Of a DNA stretch of 10,627 nucleotides, positions 1-6,460 are shown piece by piece. The stretch comes from Oscillospiraceae bacterium (lineage in GTDB: Bacteria > Bacillota > Clostridia > Oscillospirales > Oscillospiraceae). Within the stretch, counting starts at the first letter, position 1, and each line of letters starts with the position of its first letter. The DNA lies in NCBI GenBank assembly GCA_031260745.1, contig JAISKY010000127.1, positions 1-10,627 on the forward strand, written 5' to 3'. The notes under the pieces are model-generated. The model saw nothing but the letters and a program-made list of their open reading frames with translations. It had not been told where the DNA came from and searched no databases. A program made the translations under genes and the position numbers.

Positions 1-165
1 ATTCCACGCGGTGATTTTGTATCAAAGCGGTTACAAGCGAATCTGCGCCTGATAACTATTGAAAAGTCTATATAAAACTCTCCGCATTTTCGGCAGACGG
101 TCTTAGAAAAGCAGAAATAAAATCAGCATTTTGCGGAAAAGCGCGTAGTTATTCGATATTTTATC

Positions 166-192
166 GTGTACTTTGTACACTTTATTATTTTT
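166..192 (+). terminator. Weak terminator-like hairpin
   Basis: GTGTAC (166-171) and GTACAC (175-180) form a perfect six-pair stem around a TTT loop, followed at once by a T-rich run with nine T in twelve bases (181-192). The shape is that of an intrinsic terminator, but the stem is short. It could end a gene entering from the left edge. Confidence 0.3.
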
Positions 193-386
193 CAAACTTT
201 GTCAGTAAAAATAGCGGGATACGCATTCCAAACCGTTTTGAGCGCCAGTAAAAGGCGCGTCGATATAGTAAAAATTGTGCAATATTAATAAATATTCACG
301 TGATTATCGCGAAATATTATGCTATTATGTAGAAAATGAAAATTACTCTTGCTTTATCTAACGCTATGTGCTAATACAAGCTTTGG

Positions 387-437
387 AAAAAGTGGTTCAG
401 GTATTCGGATATTTCCGAGACTTGCGCTACTTTTTTT
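387..437 (+). terminator. Possible terminator-like stem-loop with T tract
   Basis: AAAAAGTGGT (387-396) can pair with the stretch 426-435, which ends in a run of seven T (431-437). The pairing uses two G-T wobbles. Inside lies a second hairpin, TCGGA (405-409) with TCCGA (414-418) around TATT. The long AT-rich base and T run suggest a terminator or a structured transcript end. Pairing was judged by eye only. Confidence 0.3.
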
Positions 438-473
438 ATTTTATAATTTACAGCGAGAAAACCTTTATAAAAC

Positions 474-500
474 TCAGTGAGGGCTATTTGCCCTCACCGA
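474..500. terminator. Perfect 8-bp hairpin, possible terminator
   Basis: GTGAGGGC (477-484) and GCCCTCAC (490-497) pair perfectly around TATTT. After an A-C mismatch, two further pairs (474-475 with 499-500) extend it. This is the most GC-rich stem in the left intergenic region. There is no immediate T run on the plus strand; on the minus strand a moderately T-rich stretch follows. It may be a terminator on either strand or part of an untranslated RNA. Confidence 0.35.
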
Positions 501-586
501 CTTTGCGTTCTGATTCAACTTTTTATTAAATACCTACTCTTTTGTCAAAGTTTATGAAACTATGGTGATAAAAATACAAATTTCGC

Positions 587-615
587 TTGACAATTTAAGC
601 TCGAATTGGTATACT
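587..615 (+). promoter_or_regulatory. Sigma-70/SigA-type promoter with extended -10
   Basis: A consensus TTGACA (-35, 587-592) and TATACT (-10, 610-615) are separated by exactly 17 bases, and a TGG at 607-609 supplies an extended -10. Transcription should start near 621-623, giving an untranslated leader of about 140 bases before the gene at 763. The nine-base core TGGTATACT recurs in the promoter of elongation factor P (3052-3060). Confidence 0.85.
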
Positions 616-762
616 TGCGTGAGGTATAGTCGCGCCCGCTAAAAGCGGACGCGGAGCAAAAAACCTATACTGCTTGCGAATTTTGAGCGTATCACCGGGG
701 AAAACGCGCCGTCGTTCTCAACTTGGACGGCTATATATAGCGGGGAGGATAGATACTCAAAG
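616..762 (+). promoter_or_regulatory. Hairpin-rich 5' leader and distant SD
   Basis: The leader contains several complementary pairs. GTATAG (624-629) pairs with CTATAC (665-670) and encloses a GC-rich hairpin (631-639 with 645-653, one C-A mismatch, TAAAA loop). GCCGTC (708-713) pairs with GACGGC (726-731). The 12-base palindrome GCTATATATAGC (730-741) lies right against the SD GGGGAGGA (742-749). The SD is 13 bases from the ATG at 763, longer than usual. No known riboswitch class was recognised, including c-di-GMP, c-di-AMP, preQ1, glycine and THF. Regulation through this leader is inference. Confidence 0.4.
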
Positions 763-1644
763 ATGACGAACGTCAGAAAACGCCGCTGGGGCGACCGCAA
801 GGACGGGAGACTGCTTAGGACTCTCGCTCCGTTTTATCGTCAGATTCCGTTTATTATGAAAGCTACTCACGATTGTCAAAACGCGTTTGACGAAAAGTTT
901 GAGATAAGCGAAGCGGAGTCGATGATTCGCCGACTGCGGAACAAAGGTTATAAGAATATCGGAATACTGCACGTGTTTTTGGCGGCGTATGTCCGCGTTA
1001 TGGCGGAATATCCCGCGCTTAACCGGTTTATTGCGGGTCAACGGGTTTTCGCGAGAAACCAAATCGAGGTTTCGATGGTTGTCAAGAAACAATTGTCGAT
1101 TAACAGCGGCGAAACTTCAATTAAGGTTGTGTTTGAGCCTACGGACACAATCCGCGAGGTTTACGAAAAGATTAACACAGAGGTTGAGAAAATAAAGACT
1201 TCAACGGAGCCTAACAAAACCGAGCAAACGGCAAACACTTTGATGAAGATTCCGCGGCTTCCGCTGAAGTTCATTATGTGGATGCTGACGGTGCTTGACT
1301 ATTTCGGGAAAATGCCGATGTCGCTGATAAATGTAAGTCCGTTCCATAGTTCGCTGGTTATCAGCGATTTAGGCTCGGTAGGTATCAGCAAGATTTTCCA
1401 CCATTTGTACGATTTCGGTAATCTTCCGGTTTTGATTGCGTTCGGGAAAAAATACCGCGTGTTTGAGATTGACAAAGACGGAAAACTAAACGAACGCCGC
1501 TACATAGATTATGGAGCGGTATGTGACGAGCGCATTTGCGACGGATATTACTACGCGATTTCGTTCCGGCATCTTAACCATTATCTGCATCACCCGGAGA
1601 TTTTGGAAAGACCTCCGAAAACAGTTAACTCTGATATTGATTAA
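763..1644 (+). CDS. E2/CAT-fold acyltransferase-like protein lacking the catalytic His
   Basis: This 293-residue protein resembles the catalytic domain of 2-oxoacid dehydrogenase E2 and chloramphenicol acetyltransferase, but has no lipoyl or peripheral-subunit-binding domain. Visible marks are a basic N terminus, PALNRF (84-89), an ISDLGS block (200-205) like the ISNLG of E2 proteins, and a C-terminal CDERICDG (254-261) at the place of the active-site HxxxDG motif. E2 enzymes have D-H-R-x-x-D-G and CAT has H-H-x-x-C-D-G; here Glu256 stands where the catalytic His belongs, while the DG pair is kept. From memory, clostridial relatives annotated as E2 subunits share this change, so it may mark a subfamily. 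The protein may therefore not be a classical CoA acyltransferase. A hydrophobic stretch at 166-182 could touch the membrane. It is first gene of an operon, 43 bases ahead of the esterase. No in-frame alternative start lies upstream. Confidence 0.7.
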   Translation: MTNVRKRRWGDRKDGRLLRTLAPFYRQIPFIMKATHDCQNAFDEKFEISEAESMIRRLRNKGYKNIGILHVFLAAYVRVMAEYPALNRFIAGQRVFARNQIEVSMVVKKQLSINSGETSIKVVFEPTDTIREVYEKINTEVEKIKTSTEPNKTEQTANTLMKIPRLPLKFIMWMLTVLDYFGKMPMSLINVSPFHSSLVISDLGSVGISKIFHHLYDFGNLPVLIAFGKKYRVFEIDKDGKLNERRYIDYGAVCDERICDGYYYAISFRHLNHYLHHPEILERPPKTVNSDID

Positions 1645-1687
1645 ATTTACCGTAACCTAAAAACAGAAGCCATACAATGGAGAACTT

Positions 1688-2488
1688 ATGAAAAAACTCA
1701 GGATATTTGTACTTCTGGCGCTTTTATTTGGAATGGCGTCGTGCGATTATTCGGCGTTGCCGCCGCCGAGTGTTCCCAGCGGACTTGTGGTTACGTTCGA
1801 GCCGATTCCGACCGCGGAACCTACCGCGCCCGCTACCGCCGCGCCTACTCCGGACGACGGAATCCCCGCTGTGGCGGACGTGCCTGTAGTGAATGATTTT
1901 ACGATTGACGATATAATATTTTTGGGCGACAGCACCACCTACGGAATGAAAGCCTACGGAGTTCTTTCCGGCGGAACAAGTACCGACCAGGTGTGGACGC
2001 CGAAAAGCGGAACGCTGACACTTGACCATCAAAGCTACGCCACGATTGTTTATCCTCCCGACGGTACGGAGATTACGATTCGCGACGCAGCGGAAAAGTC
2101 CGCGCCGGAGGTTATCGTTATCACTTTGGGCGTAAACGGAGTTTCGTTTATGGGTAAAGATACGTTCAAAGCGGAATACTCCGATTTGATTATGGGCATA
2201 TCGAAAGCGTCGCCCGATACCATTATTATTCTGCAATCTATTTTCCCGGTCGCGTCAAATTACGAGTATCTGAAGTCAATAAACAACGAGAAAATAATAG
2301 CCGCTAACTCGTGGATTGAGGAAATCGCGGATTCGTTTAAGCTGACCTTCGTTGACGCGTACCCGAAACTTATCGGCGAGGACGGTTGGCTGCCTCAGAA
2401 CCTGCAAAACGGCGACGGACTTCACCTGACCGAAGCCGGATTCGCGATTGTTATAAATAACCTAAAGGAGACACTGGCGATACAATGA
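1688..2488 (+). CDS. SGNH/GDSL-family esterase, lipoprotein
   Basis: A 266-residue exported hydrolase. The N terminus is a lipoprotein signal: two Lys, a hydrophobic core, and MASC at 16-19, so Cys19 would be lipidated and the protein anchored outside the membrane. Residues 20-60 form a Pro/Thr/Ala-rich linker that would hold the enzyme off the surface. The hydrolase domain (about 72-266) shows block I FLGDS with nucleophile Ser82, a block III LGVNG with Asn150 as oxyanion residue, and block V DGLH with Asp243 and His246 completing the triad. The active site looks intact. Substrate is unknown; relatives remove acyl groups from polysaccharides or peptidoglycan, which suits a surface location. 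The SD GGAG (1679-1682) precedes the ATG. Its stop overlaps the next start as ATGA, indicating translational coupling. Confidence 0.85.
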   Translation: MKKLRIFVLLALLFGMASCDYSALPPPSVPSGLVVTFEPIPTAEPTAPATAAPTPDDGIPAVADVPVVNDFTIDDIIFLGDSTTYGMKAYGVLSGGTSTDQVWTPKSGTLTLDHQSYATIVYPPDGTEITIRDAAEKSAPEVIVITLGVNGVSFMGKDTFKAEYSDLIMGISKASPDTIIILQSIFPVASNYEYLKSINNEKIIAANSWIEEIADSFKLTFVDAYPKLIGEDGWLPQNLQNGDGLHLTEAGFAIVINNLKETLAIQ

Positions 2489-2970
2489 AAAAGATAGCTG
2501 CGATTTTACTTTTACTGGCGATTGCGGCGGGATTCGCGTCTTGCGGCAATACTCCAGACAGTCCGGCAAGTCCGGCTAAAGAGCCGACTATAGAGGAACT
2601 TACGACCGAGCTTGACAAAGTGTTCGACGCGGACGCGATGCACGAGCTTGACGCGGAACGCGTGGAACGCGAGCTTGGACTTAGCGCGGACGCGTTTACC
2701 GCTTACGCTATGAAAGTGCCGACAGGCACGAATATGGACGAGTACGGAGTATTCATCGCCGCGTCCGGTCGCGAACAGGAAGTTATGAACGCCGTCAACG
2801 CGTACATCGGGTCGCGTCAGGAACGCTGGATGGACGAATATCTGCCGGACGAGCGTCCGAAAATTTTTGACGCTCAGGCTAAGTCGCAAGGCAAATACGT
2901 AATATACGTTATGGCGTTCGAGGACAACCGCTCAAAAGCGATAAACGCGTTCGACAAATTGACAAAGTAA
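2485..2970 (+). CDS. DUF4358-like lipoprotein
   Basis: A 161-residue predicted lipoprotein of unknown function. The signal peptide has two Lys, an Ala/Leu-rich core, and FASC at 17-20 with Cys20 as lipidation site. A short Pro/Ser linker follows. The mature part (about 34-161) has the pattern I associate with DUF4358: a MDEYGVF segment (84-90), an alternating helix ending in an AYIGSRQERWMDEY-type stretch (106-119), and a final GKYVIYVMAF strand (135-144). It overlaps the esterase gene by four bases (ATGA). In Clostridia this family often lies near MBOAT-type O-acetyltransferases and SGNH proteins, which suggests a role in modifying surface glycans; no MBOAT gene is visible here, so that role is inference. 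The family call is from memory. Confidence 0.75.
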   Translation: MKKIAAILLLLAIAAGFASCGNTPDSPASPAKEPTIEELTTELDKVFDADAMHELDAERVERELGLSADAFTAYAMKVPTGTNMDEYGVFIAASGREQEVMNAVNAYIGSRQERWMDEYLPDERPKIFDAQAKSQGKYVIYVMAFEDNRSKAINAFDKLTK

Positions 2971-2987
2971 CCGCGGCTATCGGTTAC
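2967..2987 (+). other. Hairpin across the operon's last stop codon
   Basis: GTAACCG (2967-2973) and CGGTTAC (2981-2987) pair perfectly around a seven-base loop, and the TAA stop of the lipoprotein gene lies inside the left arm. No T run follows (the next bases are G and A rich), so it does not look like a complete intrinsic terminator. It could stabilise the 3' end of the message. Confidence 0.4.
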
Positions 2988-3031
2988 GGGGGAAAGCCAA
3001 ATCAATGGCGCCGCCGAAGCTAAAAAAACTC

Positions 3032-3060
3032 TTGCAATTCTGTGTAAGGTGTGGTATACT
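3032..3060 (+). promoter_or_regulatory. Promoter of efp
   Basis: TTGCAA (3032-3037) and TATACT (3055-3060) are 17 bases apart, with TGG at 3052-3054 giving an extended -10. The start would be near 3067, inside an AT inverted repeat (AATAAT 3065-3070, ATTATT 3073-3078). This gives efp its own transcription despite the operon just upstream. Confidence 0.82.
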
Positions 3061-3103
3061 AGATAATAATTGATTATTTACCGATGAAAGGAATAATATA
3101 TTT

Positions 3104-3667
3104 ATGATTACTGCGGGCGATTTCCGCAATGGCGTTACGTTTGAAATGGACGGCAACGTAATGCAGGTTATAGAGTTTCAGCACGTCAAGCCGGGTAAAG
3201 GCGCAGCGTTCGTCAGAACGAAAATGCGTAACGTAATTACCGGAGCGGTTACGGAAACCTCGTTCAACCCAAGCGCGAAGTTTGAGTCCGCGTTCGTTGA
3301 GCGCAAAGATATGGAGTACAGTTACGCCGACGGCGATTTGTACTACTTTATGGACTCGGAAACATACGAACAGCTTCCGATTAACAAGTCCGTGCTTCCG
3401 GACGGATTCAAGTTCGTTAAAGAGAATATGCCGTGCAAGGTTATGAGCTACAAGGGCAGCGTGTTTGGGGTTGAGCCTCCGAACTTTGTGGAACTCGAAA
3501 TTACTCAAACCGACCCCGGATTCAGGGGCGATACCGCGACAAACGTAACGAAACCCGCTATTGTCGAAACCGGCGCGGAAGTTAAAGTTCCGCTATTTAT
3601 CGACACCGGCGACAGAATTAAAATTGATACGCGTACAGGTGAGTATCTTGAACGCGCAAAAGGGTAA
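3104..3667 (+). CDS. efp: Elongation factor P
   Basis: A full-length 187-residue translation factor that binds between the P and E sites and rescues ribosomes stalled at consecutive prolines. The N-terminal KOW-like domain carries the tip loop VKPGKGAAF (28-36); Lys32 occupies the position that receives the modification in other bacteria. The two OB-fold domains follow, with a typical C terminus (ATNVTKPA, 145-152, and GDRIKIDTRTGEYLER, 169-184). An SD AAAGGA (3087-3092) precedes the ATG by 11 bases. It has its own promoter and a likely terminator, so it is probably a single-gene unit. No gene for an EF-P-modifying enzyme is visible in the window, so the modification state cannot be told. Confidence 0.97.
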   Translation: MITAGDFRNGVTFEMDGNVMQVIEFQHVKPGKGAAFVRTKMRNVITGAVTETSFNPSAKFESAFVERKDMEYSYADGDLYYFMDSETYEQLPINKSVLPDGFKFVKENMPCKVMSYKGSVFGVEPPNFVELEITQTDPGFRGDTATNVTKPAIVETGAEVKVPLFIDTGDRIKIDTRTGEYLERAKG

Positions 3668-3694
3668 TAATAACACCTAAGTGCTATTATTTTT
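3666..3694 (+). terminator. Intrinsic terminator after efp
   Basis: AATAATA (3666-3672) pairs with TATTATT (3685-3691), and CAC (3674-3676) with GTG (3681-3683), with one A-C mismatch between and a CTAA loop. The stem runs straight into further T (3692-3694). It begins inside the efp stop codon. The stem is weak and AT-rich, but its position and T run fit a terminator. Confidence 0.5.
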
Positions 3695-3711
3695 AAGCAA
3701 GATATATCATA

Positions 3712-3740
3712 TTGCCGGTTTGCGGCTATGATACAATACT
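3712..3740 (+). promoter_or_regulatory. Probable promoter of the acidic metal-binding protein gene
   Basis: TACAAT (3732-3737), preceded by TGA (3729-3731), forms an extended -10. The nearest -35-like hexamer, TTGCCG (3712-3717), is 14 bases upstream of it, which is short. Measured to the overlapping AATACT (3735-3740) the gap is 17. Either way the gene follows the efp terminator and needs a promoter here. Confidence 0.5.
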
Positions 3741-3763
3741 AACGTAAAAAGAGGAGGGAAATT

Positions 3764-4480
3764 ATGACTATTATTGAAAAAGCGGCGTACCTCAAAGGAC
3801 TTATTGAGGGAATGAAAATTGATACCGGCTCCGACGAGGGCAAATTACTGGATAGAATCATTGATATTCTGAGCGATATTGCTCAGGACGTTGAGGACTT
3901 GGCTCAGGACTCCGTGGATATGGGCAAGGAAATTGAGGAACTCGGCGACGAAGTTGACGAACTTACGGAAAACCTCGGCGAACTTGAGAGCAGAGTTGAC
4001 GGCGCGGAGGAAGAACTTGAGGAGCTTCGCGAGGAATATGAGGACATAGACGACCAACTAAGCGACCTTAGCGACGAGATTGAAAGCCTAAGCGACAATC
4101 TGGACGATGCTTGCGGTTCTTGCGGCGATAAGAAATCGTCGAAAAAGTGCTGTTGTTCCGATGACGACGATGATGACGACGACGATGATTGGGATATAGA
4201 CGACTGGGATGACGACGATGATGATTGGGACGACGAAGACGACGATGATGAAGAGGATTCGTTTGACATTCATTGCCCGTATTGCGGAAAGCAGATTACT
4301 TTGACCTTGGACGATTTCGAGAAAGACCATTTCAAATGTCCGCATTGCGAAAAGAAAATCGAATTCCAATTTGAGGACGAGGACGATGAGGAATGTGACT
4401 GCGGTCACGACCACGGACATGACCACGCTCACGAGCATACTCACGACCACGAACACTCGCACGACCATACCCACGAGTAA
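3764..4480 (+). CDS. CD1247-type acidic coiled-coil, zinc-ribbon, His-tail protein
   Basis: A 238-residue, very acidic, apparently cytosolic protein. Residues 1-45 (EKAAYLKGLIEGMKI, then EGKLLDRIIDIL) match the N-terminal domain I know from clostridial CD1247-type proteins of unknown function. A long Glu/Asp-rich coiled coil follows (about 43-115). Then come a Cys cluster (117, 120, 129-131), an Asp tract with three Trp (143, 148, 155), and a zinc ribbon CPYC (171-174)/CPHC (192-195). After CDC (211-213) the protein ends with twelve His at every second position, 215 to 237. The ribbon should hold one zinc; the tail could bind several nickel, zinc or cobalt ions, like His-rich tails of metal chaperones. 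A storage or buffering role is inference. A strong SD GAGGAGGG (3751-3758) lies five bases from the ATG. Low-complexity parts use mixed GAC/GAT codons, so they are not simple DNA repeats. Confidence 0.75.
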   Translation: MTIIEKAAYLKGLIEGMKIDTGSDEGKLLDRIIDILSDIAQDVEDLAQDSVDMGKEIEELGDEVDELTENLGELESRVDGAEEELEELREEYEDIDDQLSDLSDEIESLSDNLDDACGSCGDKKSSKKCCCSDDDDDDDDDDWDIDDWDDDDDDWDDEDDDDEEDSFDIHCPYCGKQITLTLDDFEKDHFKCPHCEKKIEFQFEDEDDEECDCGHDHGHDHAHEHTHDHEHSHDHTHE

Positions 4481-4499
4481 ATAGCGACTATTAATAAAT

Positions 4500-4570
4500 A
4501 GAGCGGAGATAACCAATTCGGCAGACTTAACTTGATTAAGTGTAGTTTGCCGTTTTGGTATCTCTGCTCT
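4500..4570. terminator. Nested bidirectional terminator between converging genes
   Basis: An inner hairpin has CGGCA (4519-4523) paired with TGCCG (4548-4552), plus ACTTAA (4525-4530) with TTAAGT (4536-4541). It runs into TTTT (4553-4556), as expected for ending the rightward transcript. Outer arms AGAGCGGAGATA (4500-4511) and TATCTCTGCTCT (4559-4570) pair with one G-T wobble. Three more pairs lie inside them (CCA 4513-4515 with TGG 4556-4558) past a one-base bulge. Read leftward, the outer stem is followed by a T-rich stretch, suited to ending the aminotransferase transcript. Confidence 0.8.
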
Positions 4571-4582
4571 CTAATCTTTGCT

Positions 4583-5437
4583 CTACTTTGAAGTTTCGCG
4601 GAGCATACGTTCCCAATATGCGGTCTGGAGCTTTTTCAGAAGTTCCGGGGCTTTACCGCCGACCGGTTTGCCGTCGATTTCGATTACGGGGTTACACAAG
4701 GTTCCGACGCTGGTTACGATTATCTCGTCCGCCGCGAACATCTCCTCAACGGTAAATGCGGTTTCGTCAACCGGAATCCCAAGCTCTCCGCAATGCAGAA
4801 TCAGGTGCTTTCTGGTCGTACCGGGCAAAATGTGGTTTGTCAACGGGTGAGTGCGGTAAACTCCGTCCTTTAGAATGCTGATATTATTGTGAGCGCACTC
4901 CGTAACAGTTCCGTTGCGGTGGAACGCGACTTCGTCACAGCCCTTTTCGGAAGCGCGCTGGCTTGCGAGTACGCTCGGCAGAAGGTTCAGCGTCTTGATG
5001 TCGCAAAGCTCATAGCGAATATCAGGGTACGTAATCAGCTTCAGCGTTTTGTCAACGGGCATAATTACTCGCGGAGTTATCATAATAAACAGATTCGGTT
5101 TTGATTGCTCCACGCTTGGAAACAAGTGATTGCGGAACGCCGTACCGCGCGACGCCTGCCAATACAAAGTGTAGCCGTCGGAGGTTTCGTCAAGACGCTC
5201 AATCATCTCGAAAAAAATACCCGCTAAATCATCTCGCGGAATCTGAAACGGAATTTCAAGTTTTTCAAGTCCGCTGTAAAAACGGTCAAGGTGGTCGTTA
5301 AGCGCGAACGGCTTTTTACCGCGCATATACAGAGCGTCGTATACTCCGTCGCCGAAATAGACCGCCCGGTCGAGTACCGGCATTGTCAGGTTCTCAATCG
5401 GAGCGATTGTACCGTTATAAAAACCGATGTTCTTCAT
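4583..5437 (-). CDS. dat: D-amino-acid (D-alanine) aminotransferase, fold type IV
   Basis: A 284-residue PLP enzyme of class IV. Visible residues: DRAVYFGDGVYDA (23-35) with Tyr33; RGTAFRNH (97-104), where Arg102 and His104 match the carboxylate-binding pair typical of D-amino-acid transaminases; DIKTLNLL (146-153) with Lys148 as the PLP lysine; and GTVTE (176-180) with Glu180 facing the pyridine nitrogen. The RxH pair favours D-alanine:2-oxoglutarate transamination, which supplies D-glutamate for peptidoglycan, over branched-chain or 4-amino-4-deoxychorismate enzymes. Length is normal. The start overlaps the stop of nrnA as ATGA and lacks a good SD, so translation is probably coupled. It is the last gene of the leftward run before the shared terminator. 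Confidence 0.88.
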   Translation of the reverse strand: MKNIGFYNGTIAPIENLTMPVLDRAVYFGDGVYDALYMRGKKPFALNDHLDRFYSGLEKLEIPFQIPRDDLAGIFFEMIERLDETSDGYTLYWQASRGTAFRNHLFPSVEQSKPNLFIMITPRVIMPVDKTLKLITYPDIRYELCDIKTLNLLPSVLASQRASEKGCDEVAFHRNGTVTECAHNNISILKDGVYRTHPLTNHILPGTTRKHLILHCGELGIPVDETAFTVEEMFAADEIIVTSVGTLCNPVIEIDGKPVGGKAPELLKKLQTAYWERMLRETSK

Positions 5438-6411
5438 AGTTTATACTCATCGCCTTTCCATACGTTTTTAATTGCTTCTAAGATTTTTGCTCTCGCGTCG
5501 TCGATGCCTAAGTCCACGTTCGCGCCGGACGCCATACCGTGACCGCCGCCGCCAAGATAGGCGCAAGCCGCGTTAGCGTTTGCGTAATTTGTCGTTCTGA
5601 CGCTTAGTTTACACGTACCGTCGGACTTCTCTCGAATCGTAACGCCCATTTCCACGCCCTCCGGCTGACCCGCGACCGTCGCGATGTCCTCCAGGTCGTA
5701 CGAATCCGCGCCTGCTTCTTTCATCATAGCCTGAGTTATCACCGCGATTGACAGTTCGCCGTCCATATACATTTCAAGCCCGCCGACAATCATACTCTCA
5801 AGTTTCAGACGGCTAAGGCGTTTCGACATAAACAGCCGCTGGTTAAGGTTTCCGCTGGGCGCGCCCGCGCTGACAAGTTCCGCCGCCGCTAATAGTGTTT
5901 CCGCTTTGGTGTTCTTATAGCGGAAACAACCCGTATCGGTGCTTACCGCGATGTACAGCAGTTTCGCCGTTTCCGGCGAAAGCCGGTATTGCATAGCGTT
6001 AAGCGTTTCAAGGATAATCTCGCCGCAACTGGCTTTATCCGCGATTAGCAGAAGATTCTCCGCGAACTGATTATGACTGGGGTGGTGGTCAATCGCAAGC
6101 GCAATCGCCGCGTCCTTAATCTCCTCGTTAACCTGCATTAAGTTTATGTCCGCGGTGTCAACGGAGATAAGCGTAAACTCGCCGTCTAACGCGGAGTAGT
6201 CCGTAAAGTATTCCGTTACGTCGGCAAGGTACATATCTGTTGTTTGAGTATTCCTTAGCAAATACGCGGTTTTGCCAAGCTCCCGTAAAGCGTTGCAAAG
6301 CGCGGCGGCGCTGCCTAAAGTGTCGCCGTCGGGATTCTTATGCGTAAGCAGGAGAAACCTATCGCGCTTTAGGAGAAATTCAGCGGTTTGTTCGGTCGTT
6401 AGTTGTTTCAT
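5434..6411 (-). CDS. nrnA: DHH-DHHA1 phosphoesterase, NrnA-like (nanoRNase/pAp phosphatase)
   Basis: A 325-residue manganese-dependent phosphoesterase. The DHH domain shows motif I THKNPDGDTLG (23-33; His24, Asp28, Asp30), SVDTAD (83-88; Asp85), DHH (108-110) and STDTG (157-161; Asp159). The DHHA1 substrate-binding domain ends with LGGGGHGMASGA (286-297; His291). Size and motif order match NrnA, which degrades 2-5 base RNA fragments from the 5' side and dephosphorylates pAp. Activity on cyclic-di-AMP breakdown products is also known in this family. The AGGA SD (6421-6418) is six bases from the ATG. It follows rbfA by 49 bases, a common pairing in Firmicutes. Confidence 0.92.
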   Translation of the reverse strand: MKQLTTEQTAEFLLKRDRFLLLTHKNPDGDTLGSAAALCNALRELGKTAYLLRNTQTTDMYLADVTEYFTDYSALDGEFTLISVDTADINLMQVNEEIKDAAIALAIDHHPSHNQFAENLLLIADKASCGEIILETLNAMQYRLSPETAKLLYIAVSTDTGCFRYKNTKAETLLAAAELVSAGAPSGNLNQRLFMSKRLSRLKLESMIVGGLEMYMDGELSIAVITQAMMKEAGADSYDLEDIATVAGQPEGVEMGVTIREKSDGTCKLSVRTTNYANANAACAYLGGGGHGMASGANVDLGIDDARAKILEAIKNVWKGDEYKL

Positions 6412-6460
6412 ACAATATCCTAAATCTTTTTTGTGACGCCGCGGCGAGGCGCGTAAAAGA

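Larger units (their letters stand above)
1..586. other. AT-rich intergenic region with no convincing gene
   Basis: No open frame here has a start codon, an SD and family-like protein sequence. Two rightward frames are open from the window edge, one to a TAA at 73-75 (24 codons) and one to a TGA at 50-52 (16 codons). Either could be the last codons of a gene entering from the left, but such lengths are expected by chance and neither peptide is recognisable. The region is clearly richer in A and T than the genes. It holds small hairpins at 166-180, 242-258, 387-431 and 477-497, and the palindromes CACGTG (near 300) and TCGCGA (near 311). It is long for this otherwise compact window, so an unrecognised small RNA or a regulatory region is possible. 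Confidence 0.6.

Noticed and set aside
1..75. Open frame from the left edge to TAA at 73-75 (and another to TGA at 50-52)
   Set aside because: Only 24 and 16 codons, no recognisable protein, and two frames are equally open; such lengths are common by chance.
1724..2236. Arg-rich minus-strand open frame within the esterase gene
   Set aside because: A shadow of GC-rich codons on the other strand; the plus-strand gene has a complete signal peptide and catalytic residues.
3904..4269. Ser-rich open frame on the minus strand
   Set aside because: It is the antisense of the Asp/Glu codons of the acidic protein; no start context and a low-complexity product.
6436..6456. GC-rich palindromic segment between rbfA and nrnA as a terminator
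   Set aside because: Read leftward it is followed by a run of A, not T, and nrnA has a good SD and no separate promoter in view, so read-through is more likely.
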